Shown here piece by piece: positions 57,253-64,000 of a stretch of DNA of 64,000 bases. Both the position numbers and the translations under genes were made by a program. Under the pieces are notes generated by a model, which was given only the letters and a program-made list of their open reading frames with translations, was not told the origin of the DNA and did not search any database. The stretch is from Mesorhizobium sp. 1M-11 (GTDB taxonomy: Bacteria > Pseudomonadota > Alphaproteobacteria > Rhizobiales > Rhizobiaceae): the NCBI RefSeq assembly GCF_001303895.1, contig NZ_LJSD01000037.1, forward strand, positions 248,001 through 312,000, given 5' to 3'. The number at the start of each line of letters is the position of its first letter. Positions within the stretch are counted from its first letter, which is position 1.

Positions 57253-58368
57253 ATGCGTGTCGGTTGCCCCAAGGAAATCAAGAACCATGAATATCGCGTC
57301 GGCCTGACGCCGGGCTCGGTTCGTGAATATGTCGCCCACGGCCACGAAGTGCTGGTCGAGACCGGTGCCGGCGCCGGTATCGGCGCCGATGACAACGCCT
57401 ATCGCGCCGCTGGTGCCGCCATCGCCAAGACGGCTGCTGACGTGTTCGCCAAATCCGACATGATCGTGAAGGTCAAGGAGCCGCAGCCGAACGAATGGGT
57501 GCAACTGCGCGAAGGCCAGATCCTCTATACCTACCTCCACCTCGCTCCTGATCCGGAGCAGACCAAGGGCCTGCTGGCTTCGGGCGTCACCGCCGTTGCC
57601 TACGAGACCGTGACCGACGACCGCGGCGGCCTGCCGCTGCTGGCGCCGATGTCTGAAGTCGCCGGTCGGCTGTCGATCCAGGCCGGTGCCACCTCCCTGC
57701 AGAAGGCTAATGGCGGCCGCGGCGTGTTGCTCGGCGGCGTGCCGGGCGTGCTGCCTGGCAAGGTCGCGGTCATCGGCGGTGGCGTCGTCGGCCTGCATGC
57801 GGCCAAGATGGCGGCGGGCCTCGGGGCCGATGTCACCATCCTCGACCGGTCGATCCCGCGCCTGCGCTATCTCGACGACATCTTCGGCGGCCGCGTGCAT
57901 ACGCGCTACTCGACCGTCGAGGCGCTGGAGGAAGAATGCTTCTCGGCCGACATCGTCGTCGGCGCCGTCCTGATCCCGGGTGCCGCGGCGCCCAAGCTGG
58001 TGACGCGTGAAATGCTGTCCGGCATGAAGAAGGGCGCAGTGCTCGTCGACGTCGCCATCGACCAGGGCGGCTGCTTCGAAACCTCACATGCGACCACCCA
58101 TGCCGAGCCGACCTATGTGGTCGACGACATCATCCACTATTGCGTCGCCAACATGCCCGGTGCCGTTCCAGTCACCTCCGCGCATGCGCTGAACAACGCC
58201 ACCTTGCACTACGGCCTGCAACTCGCCGACAAGGGCCTGAAAGCCATCGTCGACGACCACCACCTGCGCAACGGCCTCAACGTCCACAAGGGCAGGATCA
58301 CCAACAAGGCCGTCGCCGAAGCGCTCGGCTATGAGATGGTCGAGCCCAAGGCCGTCCTGGCCGCCTGA
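57253..58368 (+). CDS. ald: Alanine dehydrogenase
   Basis: The 371-residue NAD-dependent enzyme interconverts L-alanine with pyruvate and ammonia. It begins [20 protein letters not shown] (substrate-binding Arg15) and carries the NAD motif [20 protein letters not shown] near residue 170 and [19 protein letters not shown] near residue 266. The ATG at 57253 is correct for the family; an in-frame start at 57178 is not needed. Regulated by the divergent Lrp-type gene. In rhizobia Ald supports alanine metabolism in culture and bacteroids. Confidence 0.96.
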   Translation: MRVGCPKEIKNHEYRVGLTPGSVREYVAHGHEVLVETGAGAGIGADDNAYRAAGAAIAKTAADVFAKSDMIVKVKEPQPNEWVQLREGQILYTYLHLAPDPEQTKGLLASGVTAVAYETVTDDRGGLPLLAPMSEVAGRLSIQAGATSLQKANGGRGVLLGGVPGVLPGKVAVIGGGVVGLHAAKMAAGLGADVTILDRSIPRLRYLDDIFGGRVHTRYSTVEALEEECFSADIVVGAVLIPGAAAPKLVTREMLSGMKKGAVLVDVAIDQGGCFETSHATTHAEPTYVVDDIIHYCVANMPGAVPVTSAHALNNATLHYGLQLADKGLKAIVDDHHLRNGLNVHKGRITNKAVAEALGYEMVEPKAVLAA

Positions 58369-58398
58369 CGGCCAGCGGCGAACGCCGCCTTCCTTCCA

Positions 58399-58432
58399 AG
58401 CCGCCGAAGCGCTTTCGTTTCGGCGGCTTTGT
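58399..58432 (+). terminator. Rho-independent terminator of ald
   Basis: AGCCGCCGAA (58399-58408) pairs with TTCGGCGGCT (58419-58428), followed by TTGTT. It separates ald from the glycine-riboswitch-controlled operon. Confidence 0.75.
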
Positions 58433-58579
58433 TCGCGCCAAAGCAGGCCGGGGCAATCACATTCCCGTGCAAAGGTCTCCGAAGATGTTTCAAGCCTCGA
58501 CAAAATCTGTCGCGGAGAGGTGACAATCCGTCGCGGCCAAGCTAAGGATGAGTCGTCTGGGGCTTCGTGAGAGGCCTCA

Positions 58580-58775
58580 CCTGTTTGCGGGAGAGAGCAG
58601 CGAAAGCTGCCGCCGAAGGGGAAATCGCCCGAAATCTCTCAGGCAAAAGAACCGTAGACGGGAAAGACACTCTGGAAAGTCGAGGGCAACCAAAACCCTC
58701 GCGCCGAAGGTGTAAGCGCTTCCGACAGGGTTCCGGGGCGCGAGTCTCTCAGGCTTCAGACAGAGGGGCACGGAG
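58580..58775 (+). promoter_or_regulatory. Tandem glycine riboswitch
   Basis: Two glycine aptamers in tandem precede gcvT. The first runs from GCGGGAGAGAG through GCCGCCGAAGGGG to TCTCTCAGGCAAAAGAACCG and GACACTCTGGA. The second has CGCGCCGAAGGTGTAAGCGC and AGTCTCTCAGGCTTCAGACAGAGG. The repeated CCGAAGG and CTCTCAGGC signatures are diagnostic. The second aptamer ends about 45 bp before the gcvT start. In this class glycine binding generally turns the gcv genes on. No clear terminator stem is visible, so translational control is possible. Confidence 0.94.
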
Positions 58776-58819
58776 CGGTCGCATCCAGCGGCCGATCATT
58801 GTGCTGCTCTGGAGAAGAC

Positions 58820-59920
58820 ATGACGGGCGACGCCACCAAGACCCTTCCACTCGAAGACCTGCATCAGGCCGCAGGCGCCAAATTCGGTGCCTTTGCCGGA
58901 TGGTCCATGCCGCTGACCTATCCGGCCGGCGTCATGAAGGAACACCAGCATACGCGCGAGCATGTCGGCCTGTTCGACATCTCGCATATGAAACTGTTTG
59001 CAGTGAGCGGCGCCGGCGCTGCCGCCCTGCTCAACCGTGCCTGCCCGATTGACGCCGAGGCTCTCGAAGTCTCGCAGTCGAAGCTCACCTTCTTCCTGAA
59101 CGACGAGGCAGGCATCCTCGATGACCTGATCGTCACCCGGTTGGGCGCCGACCGCTTCATGGTCGTCGCCAACGCCGGCAACGCGATCGCCGATGAGGCG
59201 CATCTCAAGGCGCTCGCCAGGGATTTCGACGCCAGGGTCGAACCGCTCGACCGTGTCTTCCTCGCCATCCAAGGCCCGGAAGCCGAGGCAGTTCTGGCAA
59301 AGGCCGGTGTCGATGGCAGTTCGCTCACCTTCATGCATGGTTTTGAGCCCAGGCCGAACTGGTTCATGAGCCGCTCGGGCTACACTGGCGAAGACGGTTT
59401 CGAGATCGGCCTGCCGGAGGCGGATGCGCGTGCGCTGCTGGGTCAGCTGCTGGCTGACGAGCGCGCCATGTGGATCGGCCTTGCCGCGCGCGACAGCCTG
59501 CGGCTCGAGGCGGGCCTTTGCCTGCACGGCAACGACATCAGCCCGGATACCGATCCGGCTAGCGGCGCCCTGATGTGGGCGGTGCCGAAGGAGATCCGCT
59601 CGTCCGGAACCTTCATCGGCGCCGATGCGCTGCGTGCCATCGTCGAAAAGGGTGCGGCTCGGAAGCGCGTGGGCCTGAAGCCGGAGGGTCGCCAGCCGGT
59701 ACGCGGCGGTGCTGCTCTGTTCGACGCCGACGGCAATCCGGCCGGCACTGTCACCTCGGGCGGTTTCGGCCCTTCGGCCGGCCATCCGGTTGCCATGGGC
59801 TACGTTTCCACTCCGCTGGCCAAGGCCGGCACCAAGCTGTTCGCCGATGTTCGCGGAACCAGGGTTCCGGTCGAAGTCAGCGCCCTTCCCTTCACGCCTC
59901 ACCGTTACCGCAAAGGATGA
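58820..59920 (+). CDS. gcvT: Glycine cleavage system T protein (aminomethyltransferase)
   Basis: The 366-residue folate enzyme takes the methylamine from lipoyl-GcvH, forming 5,10-methylene-THF and ammonia. Family marks are [20 protein letters not shown] near the start, [10 protein letters not shown] and [16 protein letters not shown] near residue 188. The ATG at 58820 follows GGAGAAG. First gene of gcvTHP, under the glycine riboswitch. Confidence 0.96.
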   Translation: MTGDATKTLPLEDLHQAAGAKFGAFAGWSMPLTYPAGVMKEHQHTREHVGLFDISHMKLFAVSGAGAAALLNRACPIDAEALEVSQSKLTFFLNDEAGILDDLIVTRLGADRFMVVANAGNAIADEAHLKALARDFDARVEPLDRVFLAIQGPEAEAVLAKAGVDGSSLTFMHGFEPRPNWFMSRSGYTGEDGFEIGLPEADARALLGQLLADERAMWIGLAARDSLRLEAGLCLHGNDISPDTDPASGALMWAVPKEIRSSGTFIGADALRAIVEKGAARKRVGLKPEGRQPVRGGAALFDADGNPAGTVTSGGFGPSAGHPVAMGYVSTPLAKAGTKLFADVRGTRVPVEVSALPFTPHRYRKG

Positions 59921-59928
59921 TTTGCAAA

Positions 59929-60297
59929 ATGGCCAAGACCTATTTCACCGAAGATCACGAGTGGCTGAGCGTCGACGGCAACGTCGCCACCGTCGGCATC
60001 ACCGACTATGCGCAGGAACAGCTCGGCGATCTGGTGTTCGTCGACCTGCCGGAAGTCGGCCGCAAGCTCGCCAAGGGTGACACCGCTGTCGTGGTCGAGT
60101 CGGTCAAGGCGGCTTCGGACGTCTATGCGCCGCTCGATGGCGAGATCACCGAAGTGAACGGCGCGCTGTCGGGAGATCCGGCGCTGGTCAATTCCGCTGC
60201 CGCCACCGACGGCTGGCTCTGGAAGATGAAGCTCGCCGATGAAGGCCAGCTCGCCGGACTTCTGGATGAAGCCGGCTACAAAGCCCATATCGGCTAA
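59929..60297 (+). CDS. gcvH: Glycine cleavage system H protein
   Basis: The 122-residue carrier has the lipoyl-attachment lysine K60 in [15 protein letters not shown]. It begins [20 protein letters not shown]. It shuttles the aminomethyl group between GcvP, GcvT and the Lpd protein. It starts 8 bp after gcvT and ends 15 bp before gcvP. Confidence 0.97.
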   Translation: MAKTYFTEDHEWLSVDGNVATVGITDYAQEQLGDLVFVDLPEVGRKLAKGDTAVVVESVKAASDVYAPLDGEITEVNGALSGDPALVNSAAATDGWLWKMKLADEGQLAGLLDEAGYKAHIG

Positions 60298-60312
60298 GCA
60301 GGACGTGAAACC

Positions 60313-63126
60313 ATGACCGCTGCTCCTTATCCCTTTTCGACCCGGCATATCGGGCCGAGCTTAACCGATGCCCGCTCCATGCTGGCGACGATCGGCGTAC
60401 CGTCCGTGGAAACGCTGATCTCGCAGGCCGTGCCGAAGTCGATCCGGCTCGACCGCCCGCTCGACCTGCCGGCCGCCGCTTCCGAGGCGGAAGCCCTGGC
60501 GGAACTCGCCGAGAAGATGTCGGCCAACGTCGTTTTGAAAAGCTTCGTTGGTCTCGGCTATCACGGCACGCACACGCCGCCGGTGATCCTGCGCAACCTG
60601 TTCGAGAACCCGGCCTGGTACACCGCCTATACGCCCTATCAGGCCGAGATCAGCCAGGGTCGCCTGGAGATGCTGTTCAATTTCCAGACGCTGGTGACGG
60701 AACTGACCGGCCTGCCGGTGGCATCGGCCTCGCTGCTGGATGAGGCTACCGCGCTTGCCGAAGCGGTCGGCATGGCCGTCCGCCATCACCGCGACAAACG
60801 CACCAAGGTGGCCTTCGCCGGCAAGCTGCATCCGCAGAGCCGCGATGTCGTTGTAACCCGCGCCGAACCGCTCGGCATCGAAGTCAATGGCGAGACCATC
60901 GACGAAAACACCGCAGCCCTCGTCGTCGCCTGGCCGGACACCTACGGCGTCTATGGCGATCATTCGGCCAAGATCGCCGAGGCCAAGGCGGCCGGCGCCG
61001 TCGTCATCTTCGTTGCCGACCCGCTGGCGCTCGTCGTCAGCGACACGCCAGCCAGCCTCGGCGCCGACATTGCCGTCGGTTCCATGCAGCGCTTCGGCGT
61101 CCCGATCGGCTTCGGTGGCCCGCACGCCGCGTACTGTGCTGTCTCGGACAAGCTGACGCGCCTGATGCCCGGCCGTCTCGTCGGCCAGTCGGTCGACACC
61201 AAGGGCCGGCCCGGCTTCCGCCTCGCCCTGCAGACGCGCGAGCAGCACATCCGCCGCGACAAGGCGACCTCCAACATCTGCACCGCGCAGGCGCTGCTGG
61301 CCAACATGGCGACAGCCTATGCCATCTGGCATGGTCCGGAAGGCCTGCTGGCCATCGCCGACCACGTTCATGGCCTCACGGCACGGCTGGCCGCAGCCCT
61401 GAAGGCCAAGGGACACACCGTTCTGGGCAACGACCGCTTCGACACGGTGACGGTCGAATTGAAGGGGCAAGCCAAGGCGAAAGCCAAGGAAGCCCAGGCC
61501 GACGGGCGCCTGCTGCGTATGGTGAACGACGACCTCGTCGGCATCTGCTTCGACGAGACCTCGACCGAAGCCGACCTGCAGGCGATTGCCGCGCTGTTCG
61601 GCGCGACGGTTTCCGACAAGGTCGAACGCGCCCTGCCCGGCAAGCCGCGCGCCATGAAGGGTTTCCTGTCGCAGCCGGTTTTCCATCAGAACCGCTCCGA
61701 GACCGACATGATGCGCTTCCTGCGCAAGCTGGCGGACAAGGATCTGGCACTCGACCGCACCATGATCCCGCTGGGCTCCTGCACCATGAAGCTCAATGCG
61801 GCCGCCGAGATGATCCCGGTCAGTTGGCCGAGCGTGGCCAACATGCATCCCTTCGCGCCGAAGGCCCATTCGAAGGGCTACAAGGCGATGACGGACGATC
61901 TCGAGCGCTGGCTGGCGGAAATCACCGGTTTCCAGGCGGTGTCGCTGCAGCCGAACGCAGGCAGCCAGGGCGAATATGCCGGGCTGCTGGCAATCCGCCG
62001 CTATCACGCTTCGCGCGGCGAATCGCACCGCAACATCTGCCTCATCCCCTCCTCCGCGCACGGCACAAATCCGGCCAGCGCGGCGATGGCGGGCATGGAA
62101 GTGGTGGTGGTGCGCTGCATGGAAAGCGGCGACATCGACATGGAGGACATGCGCGCCAAGGTGGCCGCCCATGCCGCAAACCTCGCTGCGTTGATGATCA
62201 CCTACCCTTCGACGCATGGCGTGTTCGAAGAAGGCGTGAAGGAGCTTTGCCAACTCATCCACGACAATGGCGGGCAGGTCTATCTCGACGGCGCCAACCT
62301 CAATGCGCTGGTCGGTCTCGCCCGTCCGGGCGACATCGGGGGCGACGTCTGCCACATGAACCTGCACAAGACCTTCTGCATCCCACATGGCGGCGGCGGT
62401 CCCGGCGTCGGCCCTATCGGCGTCAAGTCGCACCTGGCACCGTTCCTGCCCGGCCATATCGACCTTGGCACGGACTTCCCGGTTTCGGCGGCGCCTTATG
62501 GCAGTGCGTCGATCCTGCCGATCACCTGGATGTATATCCGCATGATGGGTGCTCAAGGTCTCAAGCAGGCGACGGAGGCAGCCATCCTGTCGGCCAACTA
62601 CATCGCCAGGCGGCTCGAAGGACACTATCCAGTGCTCTACAAGGGCGCCAATGGCCGCGTCGCGCATGAGTGCATCCTCGACACCCGCGTGCTGAAAGAC
62701 AGCGCCGGCATCACCGTCGACGACGTCGCCAAGCGCCTCATCGACTACGGCTTCCATGCACCGACCATGTCCTGGCCGGTGGCTGGCACGCTGATGGTGG
62801 AGCCGACCGAATCCGAGCCCAAGCACGAACTCGACCGGTTCTGCGAAGCAATGATCTCGATCGCCAACGAGGCGGGCAAGGTCGCCAGCGGCGAATGGCC
62901 GAAGGAAGACAATCCTCTGGTCAATGCGCCGCACACGGCAACCGAGACGCTCGCCGGCGACTGGGCTCATCCTTACTCGCGGATGGAAGCCGCCTACCCT
63001 GCAGCCGATCCGGATACTGCCGCCAAATACTGGCCGCCGGTATCGCGCATCGACAATGTCGCTGGTGACCGCAACCTGGTCTGCTCCTGCCCGCCGCTGT
63101 CGGAATATCTCGGCGCCGCCGAATAA
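60313..63126 (+). CDS. gcvP: Glycine dehydrogenase (decarboxylating), GcvP
   Basis: The 937-residue single-chain P protein decarboxylates glycine with PLP and loads GcvH. The N-terminal half has [20 protein letters not shown] and [20 protein letters not shown]; the PLP lysine is in [20 protein letters not shown]. The one-gene form, as opposed to split gcvPA/PB, is typical of proteobacteria. A family-B repeat follows, starting 27 bp after the stop. Confidence 0.97.
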   Translation: MTAAPYPFSTRHIGPSLTDARSMLATIGVPSVETLISQAVPKSIRLDRPLDLPAAASEAEALAELAEKMSANVVLKSFVGLGYHGTHTPPVILRNLFENPAWYTAYTPYQAEISQGRLEMLFNFQTLVTELTGLPVASASLLDEATALAEAVGMAVRHHRDKRTKVAFAGKLHPQSRDVVVTRAEPLGIEVNGETIDENTAALVVAWPDTYGVYGDHSAKIAEAKAAGAVVIFVADPLALVVSDTPASLGADIAVGSMQRFGVPIGFGGPHAAYCAVSDKLTRLMPGRLVGQSVDTKGRPGFRLALQTREQHIRRDKATSNICTAQALLANMATAYAIWHGPEGLLAIADHVHGLTARLAAALKAKGHTVLGNDRFDTVTVELKGQAKAKAKEAQADGRLLRMVNDDLVGICFDETSTEADLQAIAALFGATVSDKVERALPGKPRAMKGFLSQPVFHQNRSETDMMRFLRKLADKDLALDRTMIPLGSCTMKLNAAAEMIPVSWPSVANMHPFAPKAHSKGYKAMTDDLERWLAEITGFQAVSLQPNAGSQGEYAGLLAIRRYHASRGESHRNICLIPSSAHGTNPASAAMAGMEVVVVRCMESGDIDMEDMRAKVAAHAANLAALMITYPSTHGVFEEGVKELCQLIHDNGGQVYLDGANLNALVGLARPGDIGGDVCHMNLHKTFCIPHGGGGPGVGPIGVKSHLAPFLPGHIDLGTDFPVSAAPYGSASILPITWMYIRMMGAQGLKQATEAAILSANYIARRLEGHYPVLYKGANGRVAHECILDTRVLKDSAGITVDDVAKRLIDYGFHAPTMSWPVAGTLMVEPTESEPKHELDRFCEAMISIANEAGKVASGEWPKEDNPLVNAPHTATETLAGDWAHPYSRMEAAYPAADPDTAAKYWPPVSRIDNVAGDRNLVCSCPPLSEYLGAAE

Positions 63127-63153
63127 GGCGCACCTTTGGCAATTTCAGGAAAA

Positions 63154-63230
63154 GTGCGTAGCGGTTTTCCGTCCGGGATTGCGTAAAAACAAAGAGCTGG
63201 AGCGTTTTCTGAAAATGCGGAAGCGCTCCA
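63154..63230 (+). repeat. Dispersed intergenic repeat, family B copy 2
   Basis: It starts GTGCGTAGCGGTTTTCCGTC, has the same core TTGCGTAAAAACAAAGAG as the copy at 28477-28552, and ends GCGTTTT...AAGCGCTCCA. The core is identical in both copies; the terminal palindrome differs. Confidence 0.8.
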
Positions 63231-63270
63231 GCATCCAGCCTACCGAGGCCCTCGCAAGTCGTTGTGGGGT

Positions 63271-64000
63271 TTAGGCTCGCAAGGCCGGCCGTCGCGTCGG
63301 CTCCGTAATCCACCCATCGACCACCACTCTGTTGCGGCCCGCGCGCTTGGCCTGGTAGAGCGCGCGGTCGGCGCGGGTCAGCATCTCGCTCAGAGTGGCC
63401 TTCTGCATGGACCCGAAGGCGACGCCGGCGCTGACGGTACACTGCAATACACCGGCCTGCGTGAGGATTTCCTGTCCGGCGAAATCCGCCAATATGCTCC
63501 GGGCGGCCGCCTCGACATAGTTCCCCTCGACACGTGCGATCACGAGCGCGAACTCTTCGCCGCCAAGGCGGAACGCGCTGTCGCCGGCACGCACATTCGC
63601 CCTGATGACATCTGCGAAGCACTTCAGCACCTCGTCGCCGGCCGAATGACCATAGGCATCGTTGGTATTCTTGAAATGGTCGAGATCGAACATCACGACC
63701 GCCAGGTCCTCACCGAATGCCTTGTCGGGATAGCCATCCACCAAGGCGCGACGGTTCTGCAGGCCGGTCAGAGGGTCGGTCAGCGCCTCGCTGCGGTGCC
63801 GGGCGGCTACCCGCAGATTGTGCATGGTCATCGGCAGCGCGCCGAGCGCAGTCAAACACGCCACCGAAACGATGATGTTGACGCGCTCGGCCCAATTGTC
63901 AGGGGCCTTGCCCAGCACCCAGCTACCGTCCAACAAAAGCACAAGACCACACAGGGCGAACGAGGTGGCGCAGATTGCGAACAGCACAGTCATCAGGGTG
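63271..64000 (-). CDS. GGDEF-domain diguanylate cyclase (5' end outside window)
   Basis: The visible 242 codons contain two hydrophobic helices (near LFAICATSFALCGLVLLLDG and NIIVSVACLTALGALP) and a GGDEF domain from about residue 70: LTDPLTGLQNRRALVDGY, then FDLDHFKNTNDAYGHSAGDE and the active site GGEEF in RLGGEEFAL. The product-inhibition site RxxD is present as RAGD five residues before GGEEF. The enzyme should make cyclic di-GMP at the inner membrane. The frame stays open at base 64000, so more TM segments may lie upstream; an ATG at 63993 is an internal option. Confidence 0.9.
   Translation of the reverse strand, partial: TLMTVLFAICATSFALCGLVLLLDGSWVLGKAPDNWAERVNIIVSVACLTALGALPMTMHNLRVAARHRSEALTDPLTGLQNRRALVDGYPDKAFGEDLAVVMFDLDHFKNTNDAYGHSAGDEVLKCFADVIRANVRAGDSAFRLGGEEFALVIARVEGNYVEAAARSILADFAGQEILTQAGVLQCTVSAGVAFGSMQKATLSEMLTRADRALYQAKRAGRNRVVVDGWITEPTRRPALRA

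Noticed and set aside
60361..62970. An 869-codon minus-strand frame opposite gcvP
   Set aside because: Again an antisense shadow. It is His/Arg/Gly-rich with no family features, while the plus strand encodes a complete GcvP.

Overview
The window is GC-rich chromosomal DNA of an alphaproteobacterium. It is most likely a Mesorhizobium-like member of the Hyphomicrobiales (Rhizobiales). The clues are the glpRDSTPQUV-K glycerol locus, the metC/aapJQ divergent pair, the PIMT-tolC-popZ order, two perfect GTTC-N7-GTTC LexA boxes in front of ssb and uvrA, and rhizobial-type palindromic intergenic repeats. Genus is inferred from gene content only; no database search was possible.

Layout: 0-3 kb carries a general amino-acid ABC transporter (aapJ, start of aapQ) divergent from metC. 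At 3.4-13.9 kb lie tRNA-Lys and a complete glycerol uptake and catabolism locus transcribed leftward: repressor glpR, dehydrogenase glpD, ABC transporter glpSTPQUV, kinase glpK. At 13.9-19.2 kb a group II PLP decarboxylase sits beside the circularly permuted ATP-grasp / alpha-E / transglutaminase trio and a stand-alone Lrp-type ligand-binding domain. At 19.4-26.6 kb are a serine hydrolase, the queuosine genes tgt and queA, two cyclophilins and coaD. At 26.8-36.4 kb are a GMC oxidoreductase, gyrA, an AraC regulator with a divergent pair of small genes, marC, osmC, a secreted nucleosidase and ssb. At 36.6-42.5 kb are an ArsR/AHSA1 pair, a ClpP paralogue, an unexplained structured intergenic region, uvrA, a DUF302 gene and a probable small RNA.

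At 42.9-47.9 kb are a DUF72 gene, popZ, tolC, pcm, tRNA-Cys and tRNA-Asn. At 48-50 kb is a decayed FecCD-type iron transporter whose permease and a divergent AraC gene both lost their 5' ends at one junction. At 50-56.6 kb are a small-ORF cluster with a Dabb protein, cfa, a Tat-exported cpdB, 5-formyl-THF cyclo-ligase and a type II NADH dehydrogenase. At 56.6-64 kb are the aldR/ald pair, a tandem glycine riboswitch driving gcvT-gcvH-gcvP, and a GGDEF protein running off the end.

Much of the window is housekeeping. No CRISPR, prophage or intact insertion sequence was seen. The most interesting points are: complementary defects in the two glycerol-transporter ATPases (one canonical and one degenerate site); a Tgt that lacks three of its four zinc ligands; the uncharacterised ATP-grasp/alpha-E/transglutaminase neighbourhood; two probable unannotated RNAs; the head-to-head deletion scar in the iron locus; and a GMC gene whose AT-rich 5' end differs from the rest.
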